Counted from the stretch's first letter, positions 47,575 to 58,870 are shown. The stretch is 64,000 nucleotides of DNA from Vandiemenella viatica (GCA_031002005.1 JARYHS010011408.1:221629473-221693472), one strand, 5' to 3'. Notes: generated by a model not told the origin, from the sequence alone. Translations and numbers: made by a program.

Positions 47575-47945
47575 GTTTTTATTTTCCAGACGCGTTTCGC
47601 CTCTCGCCGTGGTATCTTCAGCGTACAGTTTTGATTTTACATTTGCATTTTGAGGTGTGGTCGTTGACCGCCTGCGACCTCAACCAGCATGTTGTTTTTT
47701 ACACTATTGCACTTGGTATAGTTTGCTCTCATGACTTGACCAGCATGATTCATGTGGCGGGTTAGGATGTGATCACATCTTTCCCCCTGTCATTTGTCTC
47801 GCCTCCCACATGACTAAGACTAAAGTCGAAATATTGTGCAATTCGTTTGTTTTTGTGTTTTTACGTGTCTCGCCCTCCTGCCTTCATCTGTGGTAAGTGA
47901 CGGGTAGCTGTTTATTTTCACTATCCTATCTTATTTTTAATGATA
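47575..47945 (-). repeat. PLE terminal-repeat fragment with hammerhead-like core
   Basis: It contains a hammerhead-like core (47590-47621, - strand), CGAAATATTGTGC (47832-47844) as in the 38-kb palindrome, and a right end TTCACTATCCTATCTTATTT resembling the palindrome's TTCCCTTTCTTTTCTTATTT. It is a single arm without an inverted partner. It lies in the NHEJ1 last intron. Confidence 0.5.
47590..47621 (-). ncRNA. Hammerhead-ribozyme-like core
   Basis: On the - strand CTGAAGA (47621-47615) fits CUGANGA. A 16-nt stem II region follows, then GAAA (47598-47595) and CGCGTC, which would give the minimal stem III and a UC cleavage site of PLE hammerheads. Stem I pairing is not evident. Confidence 0.5.
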
Positions 47946-48054
47946 TAACCACTAATCCGTAGAATGTATGAAAATTATACTGCAACTTTAAACATAATGC
48001 TATTTTTTAAAAACTAATGTACAATATAAAAATGTTTTATAAAAGATAACTTAC

Positions 48055-48127
48055 ATTTGTTTCTGCTTTACATGGTGTCTCATCTTCATCTGGCTCTTGC
48101 TTTATTTCCCTCTTAACTACATCTTTT
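48055..48127 (-). CDS. NHEJ1: NHEJ1/XLF exon with acidic SUMO-type motif
   Basis: The acceptor is AATTTCAG (AG at 48129-48128) and the donor AAT|GTAAGT. One base completes the codon begun in the exon at 56243-56393, then 24 codons run to phase 0. It encodes VVKREIKQEPDEDE, a psi-K-x-E site followed by acidic residues. The phase fit on both sides is the main evidence that this short exon is real. Confidence 0.75.
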
Positions 48128-48269
48128 CTGAAATTAAGATTTAAAAGTTATAAGTAGATATGCCTCTTTATGATTTTCATCACATCAAGAGGCAATAGGT
48201 AGTCTAGTCAGTTGTATGATGGCAAGATGAAATGTTCATGACCTAGTAATGAAAAAGTGCAATTTTATT

Positions 48270-48760
48270 TTAAAAATGCATTCCTTCCTTTAGTTCAAAG
48301 CACCTGCCCAAAATTTCTCCAACGAATGGATTTCATCCCTGAAGGTCTTAAAATAGTGATCTACAACTGCTATCACCTCTTTATCTGACTGAAAAAATTT
48401 CCCAGTCATAATTTCTTTAGGATTGGAAACAGAAAGAAGGCAGAGGGGACATAAACTGATAAATACATTGGATGTTCCAAGAATCAGTTTTCCTACTGTC
48501 ACAGCATCTGTCATGAATTGTCTTGAAGGAACTTGTTTTTTTCTTTCTTTTTTAATCCATTCATTCAGTTGTTTCACAGACTTTTGTAGTATTTTCCAGT
48601 TATTATTTTTCCATTTGCAAGGTAATCAATTAAAAAAACGTCACATTTGCACTCCTGACATAACCTTTCTGGCAGATGAAATTGACTTCACATTTTTTGA
48701 TGCTGTTTCATTTCTGGCTGCAGTATGGCACCATGTCTCATCCTTAATAGCAGCAAATCA
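48270..48760 (-). pseudogene. Mariner transposase relic in an NHEJ1 intron
   Basis: Piecewise translation on the - strand gives a DETW-like block near 48700, IDYLANGKIITGKYYKSL near 48630-48577 (the 'DYLPKGQTINGEYY' segment), a FLFPxLKK equivalent near 48435, and KFFQSDKEVIAVVDHYF with LEKFW near 48395-48310. The order is that of mariner transposases. Frameshifts are numerous, and the open stretch at 48577-48290 is not a host exon. Confidence 0.75.
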
Positions 48761-49150
48761 GAACACAATACTGCTAGGCTCCTTTACAAAACAATTCAAC
48801 TACGGCATTAACAATGTCATATACATTTATTCACTCATCATCTAATTCCATATTATACACATTCTTAATGTTTTTATCTTGGTTGCAAATTTTTGTTGTC
48901 CTGCACATAGATTATCTTCAAGAATACTATGAAAATATCTACTTGTAAATTCAGTCACCCATATATTTCCAATTGAAAATGAAGACTCAGACTCCTTGTA
49001 AAATTTCCCCAAAAATGGACGAATTTCCGTTTATGATTAACCATCCCAAACAGGCAGTTGTATAATAGCATAATATTCCATTTTATTCATTTCAAAAAGA
49101 CATAATATATCTACTTAAAAAAAGCCGTATGAATAAAACTAAGGCAAAGC

Positions 49151-49191
49151 ACACACCATGGCTTACAATCACGTGATAAGCCGTGGTGTGT
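49151..49191. repeat. Short inverted repeat
   Basis: ACACACCATGGCTTA (49151-49165) and TAAGCCGTGGTGTGT (49177-49191) pair at 14 of 15 positions around an 11-nt loop. Origin unknown. Confidence 0.6.
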
Positions 49192-49319
49192 ACACACCTC
49201 CCTTGCCATATGGCCCAATCCCTGCGTAGAATATCTAACGTTCTAGGTCAACATGGAACGAATATAATTTCTGAGAAGAGTCTGCTTATTAAATACACAC
49301 TAAAAAAGCAGAGATCAGA

Positions 49320-49650
49320 ATTGCTTGTTGGTAATGTCTTGGCACAACATTTGATAATAAACTCATCTAGGACACACTGGTCAGGTAATAGGAAATGGTT
49401 TCAAAATCCTTCATTTACTGGAGATGTAACTGGGTTACAAAACTTTGGTCAGACCATTGCTTAAATATGGTGGTACAGTTTTGAATGCATATTTTGGGTA
49501 CCAAATACAGGATGTCAGGAACAAGCACTTAGTACCAAACACTTACAAGCTAGATCTGAATCTTTAACCATGATGTGTTGCCTTTGGATAATTAGATTTT
49601 TCATTCAAAGAAATTTGAAACCACCAGATTGGATAACCTCAAACTGGAAA
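49320..49650 (+). pseudogene. LINE C-terminal relic, same family as 9.7-10.6 kb
   Basis: HWSGNRKWFQNPSF and, in another frame, KTLVRPLLKYGGTV match HWTGGRKRFQNSAL and RTLVRPLLEYGSVV of the LINE at 9690-10640. The copy is on the opposite strand and heavily mutated. Confidence 0.65.
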
Positions 49651-50313
49651 GGTAAGTTCAAATTAAAGTCATTGCTATTGTAGATAAATTAAATCACCAC
49701 TATATTCTTCAGAAACTTTTTACAAATTGTTGAACAATCCTTTAGGCATCGGAAATCTTCACCAAATTTAATGATTGCAAGTACTGATAAATGATTCGAG
49801 TCAGGCCAACCTCATAATCCCCAACTGCTTACAGTCACATGAGGATTTGCAAGTATTTCACATGTGAGCTGAAATTTCTAAGATGGCTGCCAGAAACACT
49901 ATGTCATGGTATAGTTTGTCGCCTCCTGCCTACATCTCCGTGCCAAACACAAACCCGTTTGACGTAGTGCTTGCTCAACTGATTTTTACAAACTGACCAT
50001 GAGGGGCTCCACTGTCTACCTGTAATAATACTTCTTTGACAGCTTTTCTATCGTTTTCCAAATAGTTTGAATTTTTATAAACTCATACTGGAAGTCACCA
50101 TCTCAGGATGAATTTTAATTATTTCATTTCCAGATATCAGCCAAAATATTGCATAAATTTACAAACCAATTGATGTGTGATGCTCAGATAAAAATTCTAC
50201 TTTCATTTAAACATGGTGCCTTTTTTGATAGTTTACCTCATGGTATCCTCAATTTTCAAAATCTTGCAAAAATAATCCTTAAATTTTAGTTATATCTCTC
50301 AAAATTTTATGCG
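49651..50313. other. NHEJ1 intron, no feature recognised
   Basis: No gene or element recognised. Confidence 0.4.
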
Positions 50314-50317
50314 ATGT

Positions 50318-51719
50318 TGTAACGAGCCGCGCTGTCGCCACGTTACAAGGTGCATTTTTATTATATATGTAATAATATAAGAGTAATTTACATAAATCTT
50401 GGGCGACCACGTGAATAGATTTTTGTTGTAATTTTATAAAGTACGCAAGATTCCAAGTGAGGACTGTAATGAAATGGTGAACTTATACAGTGTATCGTAG
50501 CAAAGCGAATATTAAAGAGTTATTGAGCTATGTAGGCTAGAAGCTAATCTTGGTCTTTCCGAGCCATGGGGACAGGACGTCGCGGATTTGGGATTTGCCA
50601 GACCACACACACTGCTCCCTGGGGATGGGTCACTCACCGAGCGGGAAAAGCCTGCCGTCAGAAACCCGAATGTTCTCTCGCCCCGGCGAACTTAGCCGAA
50701 TATGTCCGACTTCTGTTGGTTTCTTTGGCCAAATCACATATCGAGGATATCACGTGACATTAGGTGCCGACCTGAAGGTCCAATCAAAATGAGCGTATAA
50801 CTCAAAATCCTGGGAATTTTTGTTGTATGTGAGCTTCGAGACTACAAATGGGCGGAGCAAGAAGTTTCCTCGTGGACCGAAGAGCGAGGAGCTGACATTC
50901 TAACTTCGATCGCACCAGTCTGAGGTTGACTTGGAAAGTTGACTTCATTCGCTAACTGCAGCTTGCCTTGCTGGAGCGAGCGTATCACCGCAACACAGCC
51001 GGTAATGCGATGATGCGCATTGCCAGACCAGAGATGCCTATAGCCGACTTGTGAGATAATCTCACATACCGTGGGTCCACTACACTCATCACAGACATCA
51101 GACGCAGAACTACAATGGTAATTGATTACGACCAAGCCATGTGATTGTGCATTCCGTGAAACAGAACCCGTAAGCGGCTTTGAGAGGATAGGTCCATGTT
51201 CTCACTTTGTAATTGTAAAAACCCCTGAGCTAGCGGCATAATTTGCCAGAACTAGTTATTTTCGAATGATATATTGTTCATTCTGGCGCCCATGATTTTC
51301 TTTTTAACTGTAAAGTCACAGTGTTATGATGCCTTTGTCTGAGGTAGTCATAACTTGTATTTTTCATTGTTTCCAGTTGTCATTATTTCTTGCATTTTGA
51401 TTCTGAGATATTTAAAAGTAAATATATGATTGTTTGCTTGCCCATGACGGCTAATTGTAACTCTGAGCGTTGCTTTTATGACTTTGCCAATTTGTGTTAA
51501 TGTTAACGGTAAATTCGCTCGGACTTGTAATCGCCAGTGATAAGAAAATAAATGTCATATTGTGACAATTTACCTGAATTCCAACTAACGTCGAAATTCT
51601 TGCAAAATTAATAAATTTTCACTCCTTCATAAAAATTAAAATTAAAAATCCACAATTATTAATCATAAAGGTATGAAAGATAATTGTAACGTGGTTTGCC
51701 CACCAAGGCACCCACCACA
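50318..51719 (-). mobile_element. Solo LTR, second family, inverted copy (1402 bp)
   Basis: On the - strand it starts TGTGGTGGGTGCCTTGG and ends CTCGTTACA. ATGT lies on both sides on the + strand (50314-50317, 51720-51723). It matches 25312-26714 throughout. The open stretch at 50842-51135 (-) has no counterpart frame in the other copy and is not a gene. Confidence 0.78.
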
Positions 51720-51977
51720 ATGTATACTGAAAAATTACATTTCTCTTAAACAATAAATCATTTTCCTGTCTTGAAAACTATGGTTTCAGGAATTTTTAAT
51801 GTGGTTTATCACGACTTCCTACATTCAACGAAACTCAACCTATAAAGTCGTGTAACTCTTCAGGAAAAATTCCTACCTACAAAGGTATAAATCTCATTTT
51901 GCTAGTTAAGGTATGAAGTCTCTCTGAAAATGAAGTCAATGTTTTCTTTTCAAAATAGTTTGAACTCCTTTATAGGA

Positions 51978-54856
51978 TGTAAGCACCTTAGAATTTTGGT
52001 AAATTCTAGTTTGCTTAGCTTACAGCACAAGGGAGGGAGTAAGCTTTCTAGTATACATATAATTTTCATTGCAAGAATAGGAAGTGAGAAATGTTTCATG
52101 CAGAAGCTGATACTGCAACCTAACTTAAATAAATAAACCGATTTAAAAACAGTAAAGACCCACAACACTTAGTTAGTATAAGCACTAAATAAACATTTTT
52201 AATAGTAAAGAATCTTTAAACTAACCTGGAATAAGTTAATCCATTATTATCCAACTTGTAAACAATAGATTTTTGGTTCTACATCTACATATATACTCTG
52301 CAATTCACAATATTGTGGGTGGCAGAGGGTGCTCAGCACCAAAGCTAATCTCTTTGCTGTGCATTCCAATCCCTAATGGTACGAGGGAAAAAAGAATTCA
52401 TATAAGAATCAGTCCGGCACCTTATTTCTCTAATTTTATCTTTCCTGTCCTTCCGACTCAAATAGGTTGGTGGAAGAAGTATTTCACTACACTCATGAGT
52501 GAAAGTTGGAGTACGCATGTTTTCCAATAAGTTTAAACGAAACGTGTGTCGTCTATCTACCAGAGACTCCCAACCTAATCTACTAATCAGTTCTGTGACA
52601 CTTTCATAAGGACTGTAGCATCGGTCACGAATCGAGCGGCTCTTCTCTGTACTTTCTCTATACTTTCGATCAATCCCTTACGAAACAGGTCCCAAATGGC
52701 ACAACAATAAGCCAAATGTGGACGCACAAGAGATTTGTACGCTATCTCCATGGTTGGTTCATTACAATTTTTCAAGATTCTACCTATGAATCGCAGCCTA
52801 GAATTTGCTCTACCTACTAAAGAATTAATGTGTATGTCCCATTTCATGTTCCTTTGTACTGTTACTCCCAAATATTTAATAGAATCGACCATATCAATAA
52901 CTGTATTGTTTAACTCGTATTTCTGAACAATCGGATTCTTTTTGTTAGTTATGCTCATTGTCTTGCACTTTTTACAGTTTAGAGTAAGTTGCCACTCAGC
53001 GCACCAAGCCAAAATAACATCCAGATCGCGCTGAATTTCTAAGCAATCGGCCAAAGTTCTTACTTCCCTATAAATAACCGCATCATCAGCAAACAATCTA
53101 AAAAGGCTTTTCACTTTGTCTCCGAGATCGTTTATAAAAATTAAGAAAAGAAGTGGTCCTATTACACTTCCTTGAGGTACACCCGATGTAACATCTACAT
53201 TAGAAGAACTTTCTCCTTCAACAACAACATACTGCGACCGACCAGTTAGAAAATCCTTTATCCATTCACAAAGCTGATCCGATATACCGTACGCTCGAAG
53301 TTTTGCTAAAAGGCGGTTGTGTGACACAGAGTCAAAGGCTTTCTGGAAATCTAAAAAAATTGCATCTACTTGTGAACCTGTATCGATAACTTTCATTACG
53401 TCGTGTGTAAATAGGGCCAGCCGTGTTTCACATGATCAACGTGGCTATTCCACTAATCCCCAACATTTTTCGATGCAGTAAAGTAATTTTATAATAATAG
53501 TAATTCAAAAGAAAGTTAAATACACTAAAATTCCATAGTTTCAGACCGTGGAAATAACATGAATTTTTAAACACTTTGATAAACACACTTTCACTTTTAA
53601 CATTTTTTGTCATATGTTTTCAGTAATTTCTCAGACTAAAAAGTAGATATTCTAAAAGAACTAAAAATCTTGTATAACATATTAAAATTTCAGAACATAT
53701 CATGCAGTAGAACAGATTTTATATGCATTTTAAAGTCATTTCGTCATCTATCACAACGTGGTAATTTCAAAATTAAATTACGATTAAACCAAGCCACCTA
53801 CGTAAATAAAACAACCGTTAAAACACGTAATTAAATTAAAAGAAAATTCAGGTAACTTCACTTTTTCTGAAATAGATAACACTTGAAGAATAATGAACCA
53901 GAAACCGAGTTAACTTCTGAATCATTTCAAACCAGATCTTGTTAGACTCATAACTTTGTCATTTCACCACCGATAATAATAAAATTTACACCACTGGAAT
54001 CAGGAATTTTTATAGAACACGATGATACTAATTTTATTGTGATAATTTGTAATCCAGCAGGGTTGCATAAAAATTGAATAAATTCAGATAGAAATAGGGA
54101 AATCACCACTTAACTTTCGGAATCTTTTTACCAATAGCGTATTGGTAAAAATTAATTTACAAGCAAGCTAATCATTTGAGAATTCTAACTAAACACTTTT
54201 TATGTACCTTGAAGACAAGACTACATGCAGTTAAAGTTTGAACACCTTCCATAGTCACAATAATTTTATATCATTTTTGGAAAGCGTCCATATACATGTG
54301 GTATGCGGATGGGGGTATATAGGCAAGAGCCTAGGAGAGGGGAATGTCTTTACTCCGGGAACGTTGTGTAAAAGTAATCTGCACTAGGTATGGTGTGTGT
54401 AGGTCGGTTAGACTAAGTTATAACCGGAAATAGTTGAACTTTGAGTGACTGCATGGCTGGACGGACCTCCATGCTAAATTTTCTGACGAGCTACTGGTAA
54501 TGACTTTGAACTTTTCAAAAAAAAAGGCGTATCGGCCGGTTCTCTTCCTCTCCATAAAGTGCAATTTTGTGGAAACGTTTGTTTGAGTACCTACTCAACT
54601 GTAACAGCTATTTTCTGAAATGTGACTTTGAAAATAAACTTCAAATTTTGATTCAAGTGATTTTTTTTTTATTTCGTAGTAGACCGAAAACCTTCCTCAG
54701 CTTTGGGTTAAAAAAGCTTTGTTGAGTATTCCAGGCAGGCTACATAGTCATTTAAAATTATTTAGTCAAATTTAACAGATCTTTTCATTTCAAGTAAATA
54801 TTCAGTTGAGGTACTAGACTCTATAGTTCACCCCGGTATAGGTATGGATCCTTACA
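51978..54856 (+). mobile_element. Solo LTR of the first family, split by a LINE
   Basis: It starts TGTAAGCACCTTAGAATTTTGG and ends TGGATCCTTACA, with AGGA exactly on both sides (51974-51977, 54857-54860). A LINE (52279-53439) is inserted. The 3' third matches the solo LTR at 33584-34859 in layout: a TATA-type box (TATATA, 54316-54321), TCTCCATAAAGTGCAA, CTACTCAACTG, AATAAA and CACCCCGG. Much of the middle (53440-54290) is not alignable by eye, so this is a diverged subfamily. Confidence 0.65.
52279..53439 (-). pseudogene. Jockey/CR1-type LINE, 5'-truncated, young
   Basis: On the - strand a 269-codon open stretch (53396-52587) covers the reverse transcriptase from the second catalytic block on: VDAIFLDFQKAFDSV, SGVPQGSVIGPLLFLIFIND, LFRLFADDAVIY (catalytic Asp pair intact), YLGVTVQRNMKW and SLVRPHLAYCC. 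A single frame change near 52617-52625 precedes the C-terminal part (TDSYMNSFFPRTIRDWN). The 3' end carries the ATATGTAGATGTAG tail common to this family. The 5' truncation is typical of incomplete reverse transcription. Confidence 0.9.
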
Positions 54857-55069
54857 AGGACAGTAGCTATATTAGATTCTGACTTTATATAACTATTTAT
54901 TTTGATACATTCTTAAACAAATAACTTTAAACTTGATCTGCAATGTTACTGAGTTGACCTTGAAGTTCTCTAAGCAAATTTAGTTATGAAAATACAAAAT
55001 TTAGATTACCTGACAAGGAGTTGGATTGTGTGCAGCTAGATCTGTTTGTGGAAATTACCAAAGGACTAG
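54857..55069. other. NHEJ1 intron between repeats
   Basis: Nothing recognised between the LTR and the LINE relic. Confidence 0.4.
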
Positions 55070-55457
55070 TCAGTAACTGATATGATAAGGAGCTGGATTG
55101 GGAGTCACTGGAAAACAGAATGAGGGTGAAGAGAGTATTGGGAGTTTATAAGGTGTGTGTTGGTGATGAAACTTGCTCAAAGAACATATTGATCAAAGAA
55201 TTAGGAGTAACACGTGTAAGCGAAATGATGACTGTGAGCACACACTGGAACTTCATTTCATGTGTAAGGGAGTAGGAAAATGTTCTTTTGTGGGCAAGGG
55301 TGTCACGGATTGAATTACCAAGGGAAGTGATGAATAATCCATCAAAAACAATGAAGGAATTTAAAATTTTTAAATGGCAAAAGTTGACAGGAGAGGGTAA
55401 TTTACACTCAAAGTATACAAGATAATAATAATAAATAAATAAATAAATAAATAAATA
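55070..55457 (+). pseudogene. LINE 3' end relic with (AAAT)n tail
   Basis: In changing frames the + strand gives ELDWESLENRMRVKRVLGVY and LPREVMNNPSKTMKEFKNF, the end of a Jockey/CR1-type ORF2 ('LKWESLEDRR...WN-LP-EVV'). An (AAAT)n run at 55424-55457 follows, as expected for a LINE tail. It probably belongs to the family at 9690-10640. Confidence 0.65.
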
Positions 55458-56242
55458 GATAACTATGCAACTGCCACCAGGGCATGCATCCATCACAATT
55501 CAATTCAATAACCATTGGTACTTAGTAATTTGGTAATCAATGTTTTTAGTTTGAACAACATTCTAAGCTCAGAATGAGGTTCATAAATATACGAACTGAA
55601 TTTAAACTAATTATAAAACCAAAATTATTAAACAATCAGTTACATAAATACTGCATTCGAGATAGCAGTAATCATGAAATTGTTTAATCCCACTGCCTGA
55701 AGTTGTTATATGTATTTTGCCTTTATTATTTATATTGTTGACAGTAAAAATTATAATATATTTGTTTCTTCAAGTAATTGAACTTTTTTCCTTAATCTAA
55801 ACATGTTTTTATGCTTTAGCTAATAAACAAAACAAAATGAATCTGACAACTAAATGAAAGACAAGGTAACACAACATTTTAGTTCCCTATTACCTGATTC
55901 CAAATGAAGCACATTTAATTATCTGTTTAACTGTTTATACCTTGAACCTATCATTTTTCCCCAGCAATTAACAACATTTGAGCCTTAAATATTGGATTGT
56001 TTTAAACATTTTATCCGTAAAGTGATTATATACACATGTTGATATAGTTTTTAAATTTATTTACAATGTAGCTAATACCCTAGTGTAAATTTCACTGCTC
56101 ACCTGCTATTGCATATAATGAATTTTTCCTTACTGTCTATCTGAATGAACAGAATCTTGCAATTATTTAATTTTTAATTTACTGCTTTGTTGTTTTTTTA
56201 ACAAGTGTAAATAAATTTATGATGTGTTAAAAATTTACTCAC
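55458..56242. other. NHEJ1 intron, no feature recognised
   Basis: AT-rich, no element recognised. The whole intron spans 48128-56242 (8115 bp). Confidence 0.5.
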
Positions 56243-56393
56243 GTCTCTAATCTCCTTTGTGAAACTGTTTCTAAAACTTTGATCAAATCAGGTGTTAACA
56301 ATGTCATGGGATTTCCTTCATGATAACTCATTTTCGAAGCCATGCATTTTTTCTCTAAATCTTCTTTTCTAAAGGTTTCTGTTTCAACAGCAG
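56243..56393 (-). CDS. NHEJ1: NHEJ1/XLF exon, end of stalk and linker
   Basis: The acceptor is TTTTGGATAG (AG at 56395-56394) and the donor GAC|GTGAGT (56243/56242). It starts with two bases completing a codon from the exon at 57953-58090 and ends with two bases completed by the exon at 48055-48127. It encodes AVETETFRKEDLEKKCM and MTLLTPDLIKVLETVSQRR. From memory, human XLF has an equivalent arrangement: 'LKTEPFEENSFLEQFM', then a short hydrophobic segment ending in a helix. XLF bridges XRCC4-ligase IV during repair of double-strand breaks in the nucleus. Confidence 0.8.
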
Positions 56394-57633
56394 CTATCCA
56401 AAAAATAAAACATAAGAGTAATTCATACTATTATTAGCAATAGTACAAGGAGTTGAAAGGAAATATATAAATGACTTTACATTAAAGTTAAATGTGAAAC
56501 AAAAAACAATTATGCATGGATAAACTACTGAAATGTTACAAATTCTTACAAGTAATTCTCTTGAAAAAAGTTAGATGTATTATGACCATTATATAACTTT
56601 CTCTATATTAAGGCACTAGCATACCTAATCTAGACACATTTTCCTTACCTTTAGAACACTGCAAGAGAAAATGAAATTTCACTATGAAATGATGGAATTC
56701 GCTATTACTAGTTACCAACGTTCTACAATAAACATAGAATTGATGAAATAAGTCTTCAGGGGCCGGAATAAATAGTTTCCATGCTTCCCAGGTATTGCCA
56801 CATCCTGGTATGGCATTCAATACTCGGATAGCATGGAAATTAACACAGAACAGTTTATATACACATGCATACTTCACAAATATTGCCACATGAACTAACA
56901 GTAGGACCGTACTGTCCCTAATTTTAAAGAAGAATTACTATGCTGTTTCCTCACAGTAAATTCAAGAGCACTATCTTCTGGAGAAATGCTGATAAAATAA
57001 AAACATATATCTGTGTTAAAGCACTGTCCATTTTGCATTTCAGCAACTGGGCCTTCAGCATTGTTCTGAAGATCATATTGGGGTTTGTCTACTGTTTCCT
57101 TCATAATATGATACACAATGTACTCTGAAAAAGACTTTTGTGTCTGACTGACTGTCAGGAAGCTGAATTTTCATCATTTTGTACCAATGCAGAGAGCGAA
57201 TGAATGCTGGGTATATGCCCTCTGTTGTTCAATGAGACAATACATATGCTGAGAGGAAAAGAAATTAATCCTAAATTCCACAAATAAACCCACCTTTTGC
57301 TAATGCAATAGATGATAAATATGAGAAGCTGCATAGTCGGTCAGCATAGCGGGTGACAGTGGATGTTTCAGTTTGATGTTTGAGTCTTGATGAAAACCAG
57401 GTGCCCAACAGTCTACTGAGTCTGCATGCAATTTAATAACTGGGAGGGGGGGGGGAGGGAGGAAGGGGCTTCTTAGGATAACTGGATGAAATCTGGCACT
57501 TGTCATGCCAGCATTATCTCTAGCACCAAGCCTAGAAACAGAATATAGATTTCTACCTCCATAAATTCCATCCATTGTGGCTCAGGGAAGAGGTAAATAA
57601 AAAACTCATCTTCCTACTTGTTTATGTGTAGAT
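56394..57633. other. NHEJ1 intron, no exon supported
   Basis: Two - strand open stretches (56889-56608 and 57575-57300) lie here, but neither has a family motif or gives a frame that would fit between the flanking exons. A G-rich run is at 57443-57467. Confidence 0.5.
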
Positions 57634-57636
57634 GCT

Positions 57637-57705
<69 letters not shown>
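57634..57705. repeat. Compound microsatellite (TG)n(AG)n
   Basis: About 18 TG units are followed by about 16 AG units. The open frame running through it (57618-57851, +) is an artefact of the repeat. Confidence 0.95.
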
Positions 57706-57707
<2 letters not shown>

Positions 57708-57952
57708 ATCTATCCAGCATGTTTTCATCTCCTACAAGCTTACATGCCAATCTTTAAAATTCCATCATTATTGGTAAGCTGTTACGACATTTGGATTAAA
57801 AGAGTTGAAATGTTCATAAACCAAAATAGTTCTTCCCTACCAACTGATTAAAAAATGTTTTCAGGCCCTGTCCAGAATCTATTCTCTGCAGAACATCCAT
57901 TTATGAAAGAACTGTTTTATAATAATAAATTTTTAATACAAACACCACTTAC

Positions 57953-58090
57953 TTCTGGAAATTTTGGCACCTTCTAATTTATACTGTTGTATTTCAGTGT
58001 CCTTTTTTCTAACAATTCTTCTAGGTATGTAGCTCTTATGTGTAATTCACTGACTGCATGCAGAAGAGGAGAAGTTATTTCTTCACAAAA
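57953..58090 (-). CDS. NHEJ1: NHEJ1/XLF stalk exon with a one-base frame lesion
   Basis: The acceptor is TATTTTTTAG (AG at 58092-58091) and the donor AGAA|GTAAGT (57953/57952). The first part reads CEEITSPLLHAVSELHIRA, the second, in another frame, KKDTEIQQYKLEGAKISR. Together they follow the XLF coiled-coil stalk, whose human form has '[20 protein letters not shown]'. The frame changes in an A6 run (T6 on +, 58003-58008), where one more A would keep a single frame. The length, 138 instead of 139, agrees with the phase needed by the next exon (one leftover base). Upstream exons for the globular head were not found. Either a sequencing error or a real mutation. Confidence 0.78.
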
Positions 58091-58289
58091 CTAAAAAATA
58101 AATGATATATACATATATCAGTTAATGGGATCAAAAACAGATTTTCATGGAAAAAGTATTCCAAAATGCAATGGAATTTATTTTTGAGTTCTGAAATCTT
58201 GGACACTATTAGTGCTGGTGATTAAGTTCATATATATATTGTGTGTAGAACCTACAACATATACAATACAAAATGTTTGCCCATATATA

Positions 58290-58870
58290 GAAAAGTCAGA
58301 CATTACAACACCATTATTAAATCTGAAGCCCTGTACACCAGTGAAACTTTAACACTACACAGGAAAGGTGACCTAGAAAGCATTTTGAAAGAAGAATGCA
58401 AAATTATAAGAAAGATGACAGATATAGACTTAAATCTTGAAAAGCAACAGAAACACCGTCAAACCTTGCGGTAGACATGAGGAAACGAAGATTAAGATTT
58501 TATGGACATATTCACAGACTCCCAGCAACAAGACTCATTCATAAAATTGTGACGTACATAGAACAGCTAAAAACTGTGCCTTGGGTCCAGCAGATCAAAA
58601 AAGACCTGAAAAAGCCAACATAAACTCATCAGAAATCATAGGCAGACATATGTACAAATTGGAAGTACCACCAAAGAATGAAGTCATTAAGAGGTCGGGG
58701 ATGAAGTGGACTGAAGAAAGGAAGAGAATCCACAGAAAAAAATGAGAGCTGTATGAAAACTAAATCGTTAAGGCTTTGCGTGATCCGACAGGGTCCAATT
58801 ACTGATAATAATAATAATAATACATTGTGTGAATATGGAGTAGATAATAAAACCACTATGTTAATTCAAC
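58290..58870 (+). pseudogene. LINE C-terminal relic, first of two in a row
   Basis: The + strand gives IIKSEALYTSETLTL and LESILKEECKIIRKM ('...LYGSETWTL-----LE-FE-KILRKI'), then MRKRRLRFYGHIHRLPATRL and a WVQQIKKDLKK block. This is the C-terminus of an insect LINE ORF2 with stops and indels. (AAT)n at 58806-58822 marks the end. Confidence 0.65.

Noticed and set aside
48290..48577. 95-codon - strand frame as an NHEJ1 exon
   Set aside because: It reads as shifted pieces of a mariner transposase, and its possible donor does not give the phase needed by the exon at 48055-48127.
56608..56889. 93-codon - strand frame with a good donor (AAAG|GTAAGG) as an extra NHEJ1 exon
   Set aside because: The exons on either side already join in phase and match the XLF order without it; the only nearby acceptor would make a 10-nt exon that breaks the frame.
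57300..57575. 91-codon - strand frame as an NHEJ1 exon
   Set aside because: It has no similarity to XLF and its position between stalk and linker exons leaves no room for new sequence.
57618..57851. 77-codon + strand frame
   Set aside because: It is mostly Cys-Val and Arg-Glu from the TG and AG microsatellites.
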